A model generated the notes under the pieces. It searched no databases, had not been told where the DNA came from, and saw only the letters and a list, made by a program, of their open reading frames with translations. 64,000 bases of DNA from Clostridia bacterium (GTDB lineage Bacteria > Bacillota > Clostridia > Oscillospirales > CAG-272), in assembly GCA_017508195.1 (NCBI GenBank), contig JAFVZL010000054.1, positions 1 to 64,000 of the forward strand, in the 5' to 3' direction. The translations under genes were made by a program, and so were the position numbers. Of this stretch, positions 1 to 6,954 are shown piece by piece. The number at the start of each line of letters is the position of its first letter. Within the stretch, counting starts at the first letter, position 1.

Positions 1-1
1 C

Positions 2-532
2 GATGCAGAGGTGGAAGGGCGTAGACAGGCAAGACAGATCGTGGATTTTATGCGTGACAATATCCCGGGCTTTGAAAGCTGCCATATTATTTCCACAGGT
101 CCTCATATTGGTATTCGCGAAAGCCGCAAGATACACGGCATATATACGTTGACCGCAGAGGATCTGCTAAGCAATAGAATGTTTGAGGATGCCATTGCCA
201 TGGGAGGATATCCCATTGATATTCATTCACCGGACGGATCGGATATGAAGCACTGTCACCTGAAGCCCGGTAGTTGGTATTCCGTGCCTTACCGCAGTTT
301 GGTAACCGAGGAAATCGCAAACCTTATTGTTGCGGGTCGTTGCATCAGCGCTACACACGAGGCGTGTGCTGCTGTTAGAGTCACACCGATTGCCATGGCG
401 ATAGGTCAGGCCGCAGGAACTGCCGCCGCGCAGAGCGTTGCCACTTGCGAACCCGCCAACAAGCTGAATACTCGTGCACTGCGCGAGAGCCTTGTCCAAA
501 ACAATGCTTTCTTAGAGAATTATATCGGTTGA
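2..532 (+). CDS. FAD-dependent oxidoreductase, C-terminal part (5' end outside window)
   Basis: The reading frame is open from the first bases of the window, so this is the C-terminal ~177 residues of a longer protein. The text resembles the FAD-dependent oxidoreductase family (FAD_oxidored type) seen in carbohydrate and secondary-metabolite loci: a GPHIGIRESR segment followed by KIHGIYTLT, and near the end the flavin-contacting stretch NLIVAGRCISATHEACAAVR with a following AIGQAAGTAAA helix. These C-terminal blocks normally close the FAD site in this family. The substrate cannot be read from this fragment. It ends with TGA and is followed by a ~360-bp gap holding a terminator, so it is probably the last gene of its unit. 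The GTG at 11 is an internal codon, not the start. Confidence 0.75.
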   Translation, partial: DAEVEGRRQARQIVDFMRDNIPGFESCHIISTGPHIGIRESRKIHGIYTLTAEDLLSNRMFEDAIAMGGYPIDIHSPDGSDMKHCHLKPGSWYSVPYRSLVTEEIANLIVAGRCISATHEACAAVRVTPIAMAIGQAAGTAAAQSVATCEPANKLNTRALRESLVQNNAFLENYIG

Positions 533-893
533 AGCGACATTAGTTGCGACCAATTTCTCCATGATAATAAAAGGGTTCCCAAGTTTGACAACCTTAATTT
601 GAATAGCTTTAAAGGTTCTCCGTTCTGACGGATGTAAGAGAGATTCATCGCTGCCCGCTATACTTGCGAACGGAATGTGGGTGCAGCGCGAAGAGGCCAT
701 TAGATTATGTGGCATATTTTCGTGCTAACCGCCGTTTTCCGACGAGCTCGCAATATGTGAATATTGCTTCGGTCGTAAGAACGACGATTATCCCATAAAA
801 TCTGCTAGCCTAAAACTTTATATAGCGCAAAAAAGACGGATTTCGTAAGAATTCCGTCTTTTTTATATCTAATTCCCGATTTTGTAAAATATC
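533..893. other. Intergenic region, no gene seen
   Basis: I see no credible coding frame here. The stretch holds several small palindromes (CCGT-TCTG-ACGG near 620; GCAATAT-gtga-ATATTGC and GTCGT-aaga-ACGAC between 750 and 790) and ends with the strong bidirectional terminator listed separately. The small hairpins resemble repeat debris like that at 41.4 kb, but no sequence identity is evident by eye. Confidence 0.5.
829..864. terminator. Bidirectional intrinsic terminator
   Basis: A 12-bp perfect stem, AAAAAAGACGGA pairing with TCCGTCTTTTTT, with a 12-nt loop. A-run and T-run flanks make it usable from both sides: the end of the FAD oxidoreductase unit on the plus strand and of the GH20 gene on the minus strand. 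Confidence 0.85.
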
Positions 894-2801
894 TTAGAGG
901 ATATTTGGCGTTGCAAGCTTTTTATATGAGTACCAAAGGAAGTGACCGTTAAACGCGGGCTCGGCATCCGTATCACCGTTGCCGTCAAGTAAGAGTCTTT
1001 TCTCCTCTAACTCCTCGATCCTGTCTAGCCGCCCTTCGAGGTAATCCGAAATTCGCTCCTTTGCGGTTTCAAATCTCGCGATAAGACCGCCGTAACGAAT
1101 ATCGTGCACCTCCCATCCAAAAGCTTTGTTATATTCCATCCAGGCATGCTTGTGTGTTTCCTTAAGATGCCTGATCTTCTCGATTATCAGCTCGCATTCG
1201 TCGGCTATCATACGGAGATTATCCGTATCTTTTGCGTCATAGGCTGCCTTCAGCCTGACACCAAAGCTTGCCTTGTTTTCAAGCAGGCATGATAGAGCGT
1301 GAATGATATTGACTGCCGGAGCAAGGAAGCCTGCGGAATTTATTGATTTTGCCAGGCGTGCGGTTGTATCTTTGTAATAGCTGTCAGTTTCATAGCTAGC
1401 AAGATGGCGATCAACGATACCCATCAACGGATCGTTATAGAGCAGAGCCCTCGTTGTGCTTAGCATATATCCTTTGTCATCCTTTGCGGATTCGGGGCTG
1501 TCACAAATTATAATATCATCGTATGATATTCCTGTCGAACATTCAAAGCATTTCTTTACGCTTGCAAGATCGAAGCAGCCCTTGTAATCGTAATCTGCAT
1601 ACCACGCAAGCCCCGCCAGTGCCAGGATCGGCATGCTTTCGGCCCCGTTGTGCCAAACGGTTGCGATAACCTCGCGTACGCTGCCTTTTTTGCAAGCATC
1701 AAGTGCAGGGACGGTGAATTCGAGCGAGCGCGAGAAAAGGGGACAGTGACCGCTCCACATCCATATACCACCTGCAAAAACGGTATCATCACCGAAGAGG
1801 CTGTGATGCTTTTCTATATTCGTAGCGTAAAACCTCTCGTCAGCGTGGTAATAATCCCAGAATACCTGCTGAATTCCCTCGGGTATCTTGGCTTTGACTT
1901 CGTCAGTAAACACGACATCGGGATGATAGTCATAAAAGCCTTTTATATCTCTACCCGCAAGCTTGAAAAACATATCGCTCCACATCATAGGCTTGAAGCC
2001 GTACTCACGGCAAAGAGCAATAACCATCTCAAGATGCTCTAAATAAATGTCTTGCCTATCCTTGTAACCGTTAATATCGAGATATCTGCCGGTACCCAGA
2101 TCGTGCGTTTCGTCCATGCCGACGTGAATTCTCTTTGAGGTAAATGATTCGGATATTGACTTTAACATAGCGCGTAAGAGCTTCTCGGTTGACTCCGCGC
2201 CGACGAGCAGTGCGTTTTCGGTGTCCTTATATTTCTCGGTGCCACTCCAGATCAGGTGGGTTGCGAGGTGCCCAAGCATCTGTATGCAGGGAATAAGCTC
2301 AATACCAAGTGTGAGAGCGTATGAATCGAGCTCGCGCAACTCCTCCTTGGTGTATCTGCCTCTCATATATCCAAAGTATGGATACTCATCAATTTCATAA
2401 GTATCCTCGGTGTAAAGCATAAAGGTGTTAAGTCCCATCAGCGCCATTTTGCGCAGCAAGAGCTTGACGGTGTCTACCTTCATCACCGCGTTGCGCGACA
2501 TATCAAACATAGCACCGTTTGTTTTGAAAATTGCAGTCTCCGAAATACGGTTTTTCACCTCGCCGTTCTTTATCCAAGAGACGAGAATTGCCAGACCGCG
2601 TAAAAAACGAGGAATTCCGTTTCCGTATGTGATTTTCGCCTTATCTCCATCAAGCTCAACCTCGACGGTCGGGGTATCTACTTCTTGAACGTTAACTGTG
2701 ATATCGTAGTTGTCGCCGGAGGAAATGGTAATATCTAAATCGCTTGCGATGAGTCGCACAGCCGACATTACATTCTCGGCATTAAGAAAATTCAGTCTCA
2801 C
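894..2801 (-). CDS. GH20 family beta-N-acetylhexosaminidase (GcnA-like)
   Basis: Predicted exo-acting beta-N-acetylglucosaminidase/hexosaminidase of glycoside hydrolase family 20. The 635-residue length and the text DMSRNAVMKVDTV, MLYTEDTYEIDEYPYFGYMR and the catalytic Asp-Glu pair in HVGMDETHDLG (D230-E231) match the streptococcal GcnA branch, which uses substrate-assisted catalysis on terminal GlcNAc/GalNAc. The N-terminal ~90 residues form the small GH20b-type domain, followed by the (beta/alpha)8 barrel and a helical C-terminal region (~500-600). There is no signal peptide, so the enzyme is probably cytoplasmic and acts on imported oligosaccharides. The start is GTG at 2801, preceded by AAGGAG at 7 nt spacing. 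It is monocistronic with its own promoter (2832-2860) and terminator. Substrate preference is inferred from the family only. Confidence 0.88.
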   Translation of the reverse strand: MRLNFLNAENVMSAVRLIASDLDITISSGDNYDITVNVQEVDTPTVEVELDGDKAKITYGNGIPRFLRGLAILVSWIKNGEVKNRISETAIFKTNGAMFDMSRNAVMKVDTVKLLLRKMALMGLNTFMLYTEDTYEIDEYPYFGYMRGRYTKEELRELDSYALTLGIELIPCIQMLGHLATHLIWSGTEKYKDTENALLVGAESTEKLLRAMLKSISESFTSKRIHVGMDETHDLGTGRYLDINGYKDRQDIYLEHLEMVIALCREYGFKPMMWSDMFFKLAGRDIKGFYDYHPDVVFTDEVKAKIPEGIQQVFWDYYHADERFYATNIEKHHSLFGDDTVFAGGIWMWSGHCPLFSRSLEFTVPALDACKKGSVREVIATVWHNGAESMPILALAGLAWYADYDYKGCFDLASVKKCFECSTGISYDDIIICDSPESAKDDKGYMLSTTRALLYNDPLMGIVDRHLASYETDSYYKDTTARLAKSINSAGFLAPAVNIIHALSCLLENKASFGVRLKAAYDAKDTDNLRMIADECELIIEKIRHLKETHKHAWMEYNKAFGWEVHDIRYGGLIARFETAKERISDYLEGRLDRIEELEEKRLLLDGNGDTDAEPAFNGHFLWYSYKKLATPNIL

Positions 2802-2831
2802 TTGTTTGCTCCTTATAGTAAGTTTAAGTAC

Positions 2832-2860
2832 ATTATAACATCATTTTTCGCGATTGTAAA
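2832..2860 (-). promoter_or_regulatory. Sigma-A promoter of the GH20 gene
   Basis: Reading the minus strand: -35 TTTACA (2855-2860), 17-nt spacer, -10 TATAAT (2832-2837). The whole 29-nt block is identical to the promoter of the lipoprotein leader at 5896-5924. Confidence 0.85.
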
Positions 2861-2930
2861 TCGGTTTGCTGTATTTGCTTCAAGATAAAAAAATAAAACA
2901 ATCAGACACATGCGGAATCACCGAAAAAAC

Positions 2931-2959
2931 TTGACATCTTGCGCGAAAAATGATATATT
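2931..2959 (+). promoter_or_regulatory. Sigma-A promoter of the metallophosphoesterase gene
   Basis: -35 TTGACA (2931-2936), 17-nt spacer, -10 TATATT (2954-2959). The spacer contains GCGCGAAAAATGA, which recurs in the two identical minus-strand promoters at 2832-2860 and 5896-5924. A ~115-nt leader without a clear fold follows before the start codon. Confidence 0.75.
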
Positions 2960-3082
2960 CATTTTGTTGAAAGGCGATGCGCGACTGTCAATAATAGAAC
3001 GGCGGCAAAATATATACTTCGGCATCGAGGAATACGTAGCTTTACGATCTGATCAATAAAACCTTATAGTTTGGAGAATAAC

Positions 3083-4864
3083 ATGAAAAGAATTGTGTAC
3101 ACGTTTACGCTTTTTCTCGTCTTTGCGGTTGTGCTTTCGTTTTTTGCGGCTATGCCAATGACCGCACATGCGACTACCCCTGATAATGGTAGGAGCTTTA
3201 ACAAGGGTAATGCGCTTAAGATGCCTGTGACATTCGATGCTATCCCCAAAACGTATGAAGCATGGATAAAGCTCGATGCCGGCATGAGCGGCAGAGGCGG
3301 CGTCATTATGGGAACCTACAAGGCCTCGTCGAACTCGCCTTCCTTTAACGTTGAAATAAAGGAAAACGGTAATCCCAGGGTTTATTACAATGACGGCTCA
3401 GTCGCAACCGATAAGCTTTTTACCGATGTTGATGTAAGGATCGGTGAATGGCTTCACTTGGCTATTACTCATGATGATACAGAGCTCAGGTGTTATATTA
3501 ACGGTGAGCTTGTCGGTAGTTTCGATGATGTTCCTGTGCCTTCTTTTGCACCCAGGCAGGCGATGATGATAGGCGGTGACTACCGTACCGGAAACGATCA
3601 ATACAATATGCAATATTTCAAAGGTGCGATAAAAGAGGTCGCAGTCTTTAGCGACGTAAGGACACTCGATGAGATAGTATCGGATTATGAAGATGTCGAT
3701 TGCACCGATGAAAATCTGCTTGCAGCATATAGTCTCACAGATAATTGTTGCGATGCCGTCGATAGATCAATGAACGGATATCATATTATTAGTCCTTGGG
3801 TTGATGAGGCGGATATTGAAATCCCGAGCGATTATGCCTATTCATTCATGATTGTCGGAGATACTCAGATTATCACGGATCAGCACCCGGAGTATTTACA
3901 CTGCATATATGATTACATAGTTGATAATGTAGAAGATAAAAAGGTTAAGTATGTATTTGGCTTAGGCGATATAACCGATAACGATACCGAAGAAGAGTGG
4001 AACGTTGCAAAGGATGAAATAGCTAAGCTTGACGGTGTTGTGCGATACTCGATAATAAGAGGCAACCACGACATTTATTCTGCAAAGAAAAATCTTGCTT
4101 GGGAAAGTCGGTTTGATGCTATGTACGGCTCACCCGATTCTCCTTATGCAAGTCAATACTCGTATTTTTACGACGGTGGTGCTCAGGATAATTTCCGCGC
4201 GAGGAACACGATTCACATCTTTGAGGCGGGCGGTATTAAGTATCTGAACGTAGCCCTCGACTACGGTGCAGACGATAACGTGTTGAAGTGGGCGGGTGAT
4301 ATTATCAGCAATCATCCATATCACAATGTAATTATTTCAACTCATTGTTATCTGAATTCTGACAAAGATTACTACACATCAAACGACAACTCATACCCCG
4401 AGCGAGATTACGGAGCAACCGCTAACAACGGTGATGAAATCTGGGAGAAGCTCGTATCAAAGCACCCAAATATCGTTATGGTGCTTTGCGGTCATGCGCC
4501 AACCCCCGATATAGTTGTAAGAGAGGTAGAGGGTGATGCCGGTAATAAGATCAAGGAGATACTCATCGATCCCCAGGGGCTTGATGCAAACGCAACGGTA
4601 AGTCCGACAGGACTTGTAGCTACGTTTTATTTTGATGAGACCGGAAAAAACATCACTACAACGTACTATTCCACTATAAAGCAGAAGTACTACAAGGCGG
4701 AAAATAACTTTGATTTTGATTTAAATCTTATAGAAGGGCCGAATTCCGAAGAGCCCGACCTTCCGCTTGGTTTGATAATCGGCATTTCCGCAGGAGCTGC
4801 TGCATCCGCGCTAATGATTACCGCTTTGGTAATATTTATCAAGCGCAGGAAGAAAATTATTTGA
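3083..4864 (+). CDS. Secreted, membrane-anchored metallophosphoesterase with LamG-like domain
   Basis: A 593-residue surface protein. It starts with a Sec signal peptide (MKRIVYTFTLF... ending near AHA, ~30 residues). Residues ~35-205 look like a concanavalin/LamG-like jelly-roll (YINGELVGSFDD, FKGAIKEVAVFSD), often a carbohydrate-binding fold. Residues ~235-520 carry calcineurin-like phosphoesterase metal motifs in order: VGDTQ, GLGDITD, RGNHD, ISTHC and CGHAP. A C-terminal hydrophobic segment (~563-583) followed by KRRKK anchors it to the membrane. The ATG at 3083 is preferred over the upstream in-frame TTG at 3071 because TTGGAG at 3071 forms the ribosome binding site. The substrate is unknown; extracellular nucleotides or phosphoglycans are possible from the family. 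Confidence 0.8.
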   Translation: MKRIVYTFTLFLVFAVVLSFFAAMPMTAHATTPDNGRSFNKGNALKMPVTFDAIPKTYEAWIKLDAGMSGRGGVIMGTYKASSNSPSFNVEIKENGNPRVYYNDGSVATDKLFTDVDVRIGEWLHLAITHDDTELRCYINGELVGSFDDVPVPSFAPRQAMMIGGDYRTGNDQYNMQYFKGAIKEVAVFSDVRTLDEIVSDYEDVDCTDENLLAAYSLTDNCCDAVDRSMNGYHIISPWVDEADIEIPSDYAYSFMIVGDTQIITDQHPEYLHCIYDYIVDNVEDKKVKYVFGLGDITDNDTEEEWNVAKDEIAKLDGVVRYSIIRGNHDIYSAKKNLAWESRFDAMYGSPDSPYASQYSYFYDGGAQDNFRARNTIHIFEAGGIKYLNVALDYGADDNVLKWAGDIISNHPYHNVIISTHCYLNSDKDYYTSNDNSYPERDYGATANNGDEIWEKLVSKHPNIVMVLCGHAPTPDIVVREVEGDAGNKIKEILIDPQGLDANATVSPTGLVATFYFDETGKNITTTYYSTIKQKYYKAENNFDFDLNLIEGPNSEEPDLPLGLIIGISAGAAASALMITALVIFIKRRKKII

Positions 4865-4878
4865 TTACTTGTGTTTGA

Positions 4879-4921
4879 AATAGAAGAAGGTCAAACGATT
4901 GCTGTTTGACCTTCTTCTATT
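4879..4921. terminator. Bidirectional intrinsic terminator
   Basis: An 18-bp perfect stem (4879-4896 with 4904-4921) and a 7-nt loop between two convergent genes, the metallophosphoesterase and the minus-strand lipoprotein. Confidence 0.85.
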
Positions 4922-4933
4922 GTTCTGATAAGA

Positions 4934-5650
4934 TTAGATTTTACCCGCGAACGCAACTGTATCGTCCGAATAAAATATTAAAATTTCGTTTTGAACGCTT
5001 ATGCCAAATCCTGTTACACTTCGAGCAGTTTGATTAATGAAGCCGGCTGAAATTTGCTCTCCGGTTTTATAAGTAATGAGTAGCTCTCCGCTGATAATAT
5101 CAAAACGCAAAACATCGCCAATGGAATTATATGGGTTTACTATCTTTATCTCGTCAATCATCACACTTATCGGAATCTCTATAGTCGTATTTTCGAGACC
5201 TTTGAGTTTTACAGTCGATGTAAGACGATTGACAGAACTTATGTGTATATCATATAGAGCAAAATTATCGTAAGAAATAGCCTTTATAAATTCAGAATAC
5301 GAAAGCTGTGATCCAAGGGTGCAAGCAAACTCATGAATATCGGATAAAGATTTTATTCCGCTATAATCCAGATCTATGGGATATTTGATAGGTTTTAACT
5401 CTTTTTCTGAAGCATAAGCACCGCACTCTGTACATTTGCCAATTACGTCATAATTGTGAAATAGGGTGGCAATTTGGTCGTATTCGACCTCACCACATTC
5501 GTAGCAAATGCGTTTTATCACACCGATTGAAGAACAGGTTGGTGTTTTTTCAAGATAATTTATCCAAACGTGATCATGGAATATGTTACAGGATGATAAC
5601 GAGAGTACACATGAAACAAGTAAAATAAAAGATAGAAGTGTTTTTTTCAT
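4934..5650 (-). CDS. Lipoprotein with Cys/His-rich module, function unknown
   Basis: A 238-residue predicted lipoprotein. The ATG at 5650 follows AAAGGA and opens a signal peptide MKKTLLSFILLVSCVLSLSSC with a lipobox ending LSSC, so the mature protein begins at Cys22. Directly after it comes a pattern His-x-Trp, PTC, C-x2-CGEVE, His-x-Tyr, then C-x2-CGA: a small probable metal-binding ribbon also seen in the leucine-rich-repeat lipoprotein at 11229-13112 and common in surface proteins of gut Clostridia. The rest (~80-238) is not recognised and looks beta-rich. The gene is preceded by a structured leader RNA with a terminator (5651-5889). Its length and lone position give no functional context beyond that shared leader. 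Confidence 0.65.
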   Translation of the reverse strand: MKKTLLSFILLVSCVLSLSSCNIFHDHVWINYLEKTPTCSSIGVIKRICYECGEVEYDQIATLFHNYDVIGKCTECGAYASEKELKPIKYPIDLDYSGIKSLSDIHEFACTLGSQLSYSEFIKAISYDNFALYDIHISSVNRLTSTVKLKGLENTTIEIPISVMIDEIKIVNPYNSIGDVLRFDIISGELLITYKTGEQISAGFINQTARSVTGFGISVQNEILIFYSDDTVAFAGKI

Positions 5651-5889
5651 AAGCGATTCCTTTCTGAATTGCAAAAAGTGCGGCAACCGAAGTTACCGCA
5701 CCGAAAAACGCCAACTCCAATTGTCGCCAAACAAAAACTAACGAGATGGATATAACTCTCCGTACCAAGTCAGCGGAATCAGCATTTTTACCGATATTAT
5801 TGACTTGGTATAGAAAAAATAAAAGGGCATAAAACCCCCTATAAAAAACAGGGAGTTAATCCATAAATCGTTATTCGTTTTTGTTTGGC
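5651..5889 (-). promoter_or_regulatory. Candidate structured leader RNA with intrinsic terminator, copy 1
   Basis: On the minus strand the transcript should begin at ~5889, 7 nt after the -10 box. P1 pairs 5877-5889 with 5726-5738 (GCCAAACAAAAAC with its exact complement), followed inward by 5868-5873/5739-5744, 5859-5864/5746-5751 and 5853-5858/5753-5758. This long helix encloses a three-way junction with a G-rich mini-hairpin (5821-5848; GGGGG...CCC) and P4 (5801-5810 with 5763-5772, 10 perfect pairs). A terminator follows at 5678-5701: GTGCGGTAAC, UUCG loop, GTTGCCGCAC, then TTTTTGC. The ribosome binding site comes right after it. A homologous leader lies at 13113-13369. No known riboswitch class is recognised. 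Confidence 0.8.
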
Positions 5890-5895
5890 ATTTTA

Positions 5896-5924
5896 ATTAT
5901 AACATCATTTTTCGCGATTGTAAA
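5896..5924 (-). promoter_or_regulatory. Sigma-A promoter of leader RNA copy 1
   Basis: Minus strand: -35 TTTACA (5919-5924), 17-nt spacer, -10 TATAAT (5896-5901). The 29-nt block is identical to the GH20 promoter at 2832-2860, while the flanks on both sides differ. Confidence 0.85.
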
Positions 5925-5940
5925 GGTATTATTTGTTTTT

Positions 5941-5984
5941 TGTAAAAGAAAAAGCCCGTTAACTTGAATTACAAATTAACGAGC
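5941..5984 (-). terminator. Intrinsic terminator of the AraC gene
   Basis: Minus strand: GCTCGTTAA pairs with TTAACGGGC (nine pairs, one G-U; 5976-5984 and 5954-5962), then TTTTTCTTTTACA. It separates the AraC gene from the leader promoter immediately downstream. Confidence 0.75.
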
Positions 5985-6004
5985 TGTTTGTAATGTATCG
6001 TTTA

Positions 6005-6763
6005 TCAATCATCTATCCCGCTCGGACAAACACCGTACACCCTCTTGAATGCTTTGCTGAAATATAACGGGTCACTGTAACCGACAGACTCGGCAACCTC
6101 GGCAATGCTGGCGTAGTCACCGCTTTCGATAATCGATCTCGCGTGAGAGATGCGAACCGTTGTCACGTATTCCTTTGGGCTGAGCCCAAATCGGTCCTTA
6201 AAGATGCGTCTGAAGTATGTATCGGATATTCCGCACCTTGCGTGGAGCTTTTCTACATGGAAGGAGCACTCGTAAATGTGCTTTCTCATATACTCAACTG
6301 CCGGCTCAATACGCATATGCTTTTCTTCGTCTATGCTCTGTGCAGCCTCGAGCTTTGTGATATATGAGAGCAGATCGTAGAATACGGACATACAAGTACA
6401 CCTGTCAGATACCGAGCCGAAATTCCACAGCTCCGTGAAGCTCTCGTGTATATAGTTGATGCGGTAGAAGTTCTCGGTAGTATATAACGCGATCTTCGGG
6501 TTCTCTATATCTGCGAGATAATTGATTGAGGTATATAGGTTTTCATCGGATTCCAGTGACTTATATTCGTATGAGGAGCCCTTAGGCAAAAAGATCATTT
6601 CTCCCTCGCTGAGGGTGATAGTGTTGCCGTCTATTAAGTACTCTGTTTTACCCTTGATCTTGAATATAAATCCGTGGCTGGCTCTGTTTTGAATTTTTCC
6701 ATATGCCTTGGTTTCCTTCTTTGCCGTCGATATGATCGTCGGGCACTCGATAAATCCTATCAT
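6005..6763 (-). CDS. AraC family transcriptional regulator
   Basis: A 252-residue activator-type regulator. Residues ~1-100 form a cupin-like sensing domain (HGFIFKIKGKTEYLIDG; GEMIFLPKGSSYEY), and residues ~150-252 carry the two helix-turn-helix motifs of the AraC/XylS family (CGISDTYFRRIFKDRFG; VAESVGYSDPLYFSKAFKR). The ATG at 6763 follows GAGGTG at 5 nt. The gene is transcribed divergently from the MFS transporter at 6955, 190 bp apart, so control of that carrier is a reasonable inference. The ligand is unknown; family members of this shape usually sense sugars. Confidence 0.88.
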   Translation of the reverse strand: MIGFIECPTIISTAKKETKAYGKIQNRASHGFIFKIKGKTEYLIDGNTITLSEGEMIFLPKGSSYEYKSLESDENLYTSINYLADIENPKIALYTTENFYRINYIHESFTELWNFGSVSDRCTCMSVFYDLLSYITKLEAAQSIDEEKHMRIEPAVEYMRKHIYECSFHVEKLHARCGISDTYFRRIFKDRFGLSPKEYVTTVRISHARSIIESGDYASIAEVAESVGYSDPLYFSKAFKRVYGVCPSGIDD

Positions 6764-6828
6764 ATTTCACCTCGTGCATGTCTGACTTTATTTTAAAGCC
6801 TTTTATCGTTGCTTTGAGCTTTGATTAT

Positions 6829-6857
6829 ATTATATAACACAATTCGCTCGTTTGCAA
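6829..6857 (-). promoter_or_regulatory. Sigma-A promoter of the AraC gene
   Basis: Minus strand: -35 TTGCAA (6852-6857), 17-nt spacer, -10 TATAAT (6829-6834). It lies back to back with the MFS promoter at 6897-6925. Confidence 0.75.
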
Positions 6858-6896
6858 TATCTGTGCCGATTTTTCCATATAGTTTTATTAATTCTA

Positions 6897-6925
6897 TTTA
6901 CCGGAGAGTGGTAAGGTAGTATAAT
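6897..6925 (+). promoter_or_regulatory. Sigma-A promoter of the MFS transporter gene
   Basis: -35 TTTACC (6897-6902), 17-nt spacer, -10 TATAAT (6920-6925), giving a leader of about 23 nt. Confidence 0.75.
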
Positions 6926-6954
6926 TATTCCAGCCTTTGAAAGGACAGGGAATA

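Noticed and set aside
5726..5889. A MITE-like element, given the long terminal inverted repeats GCCAAACAAAA...TTTTGTTTGGC
   Set aside because: Similarity extends beyond the repeats into the linker and terminator, the distance to the promoter is identical in both copies, stems covary, and no target-site duplication is visible.
5651..5889. T-box leader
   Set aside because: No UGGNACC-type T-box sequence or stem I specifier is seen, and the downstream gene is not an aminoacyl-tRNA or amino-acid gene.
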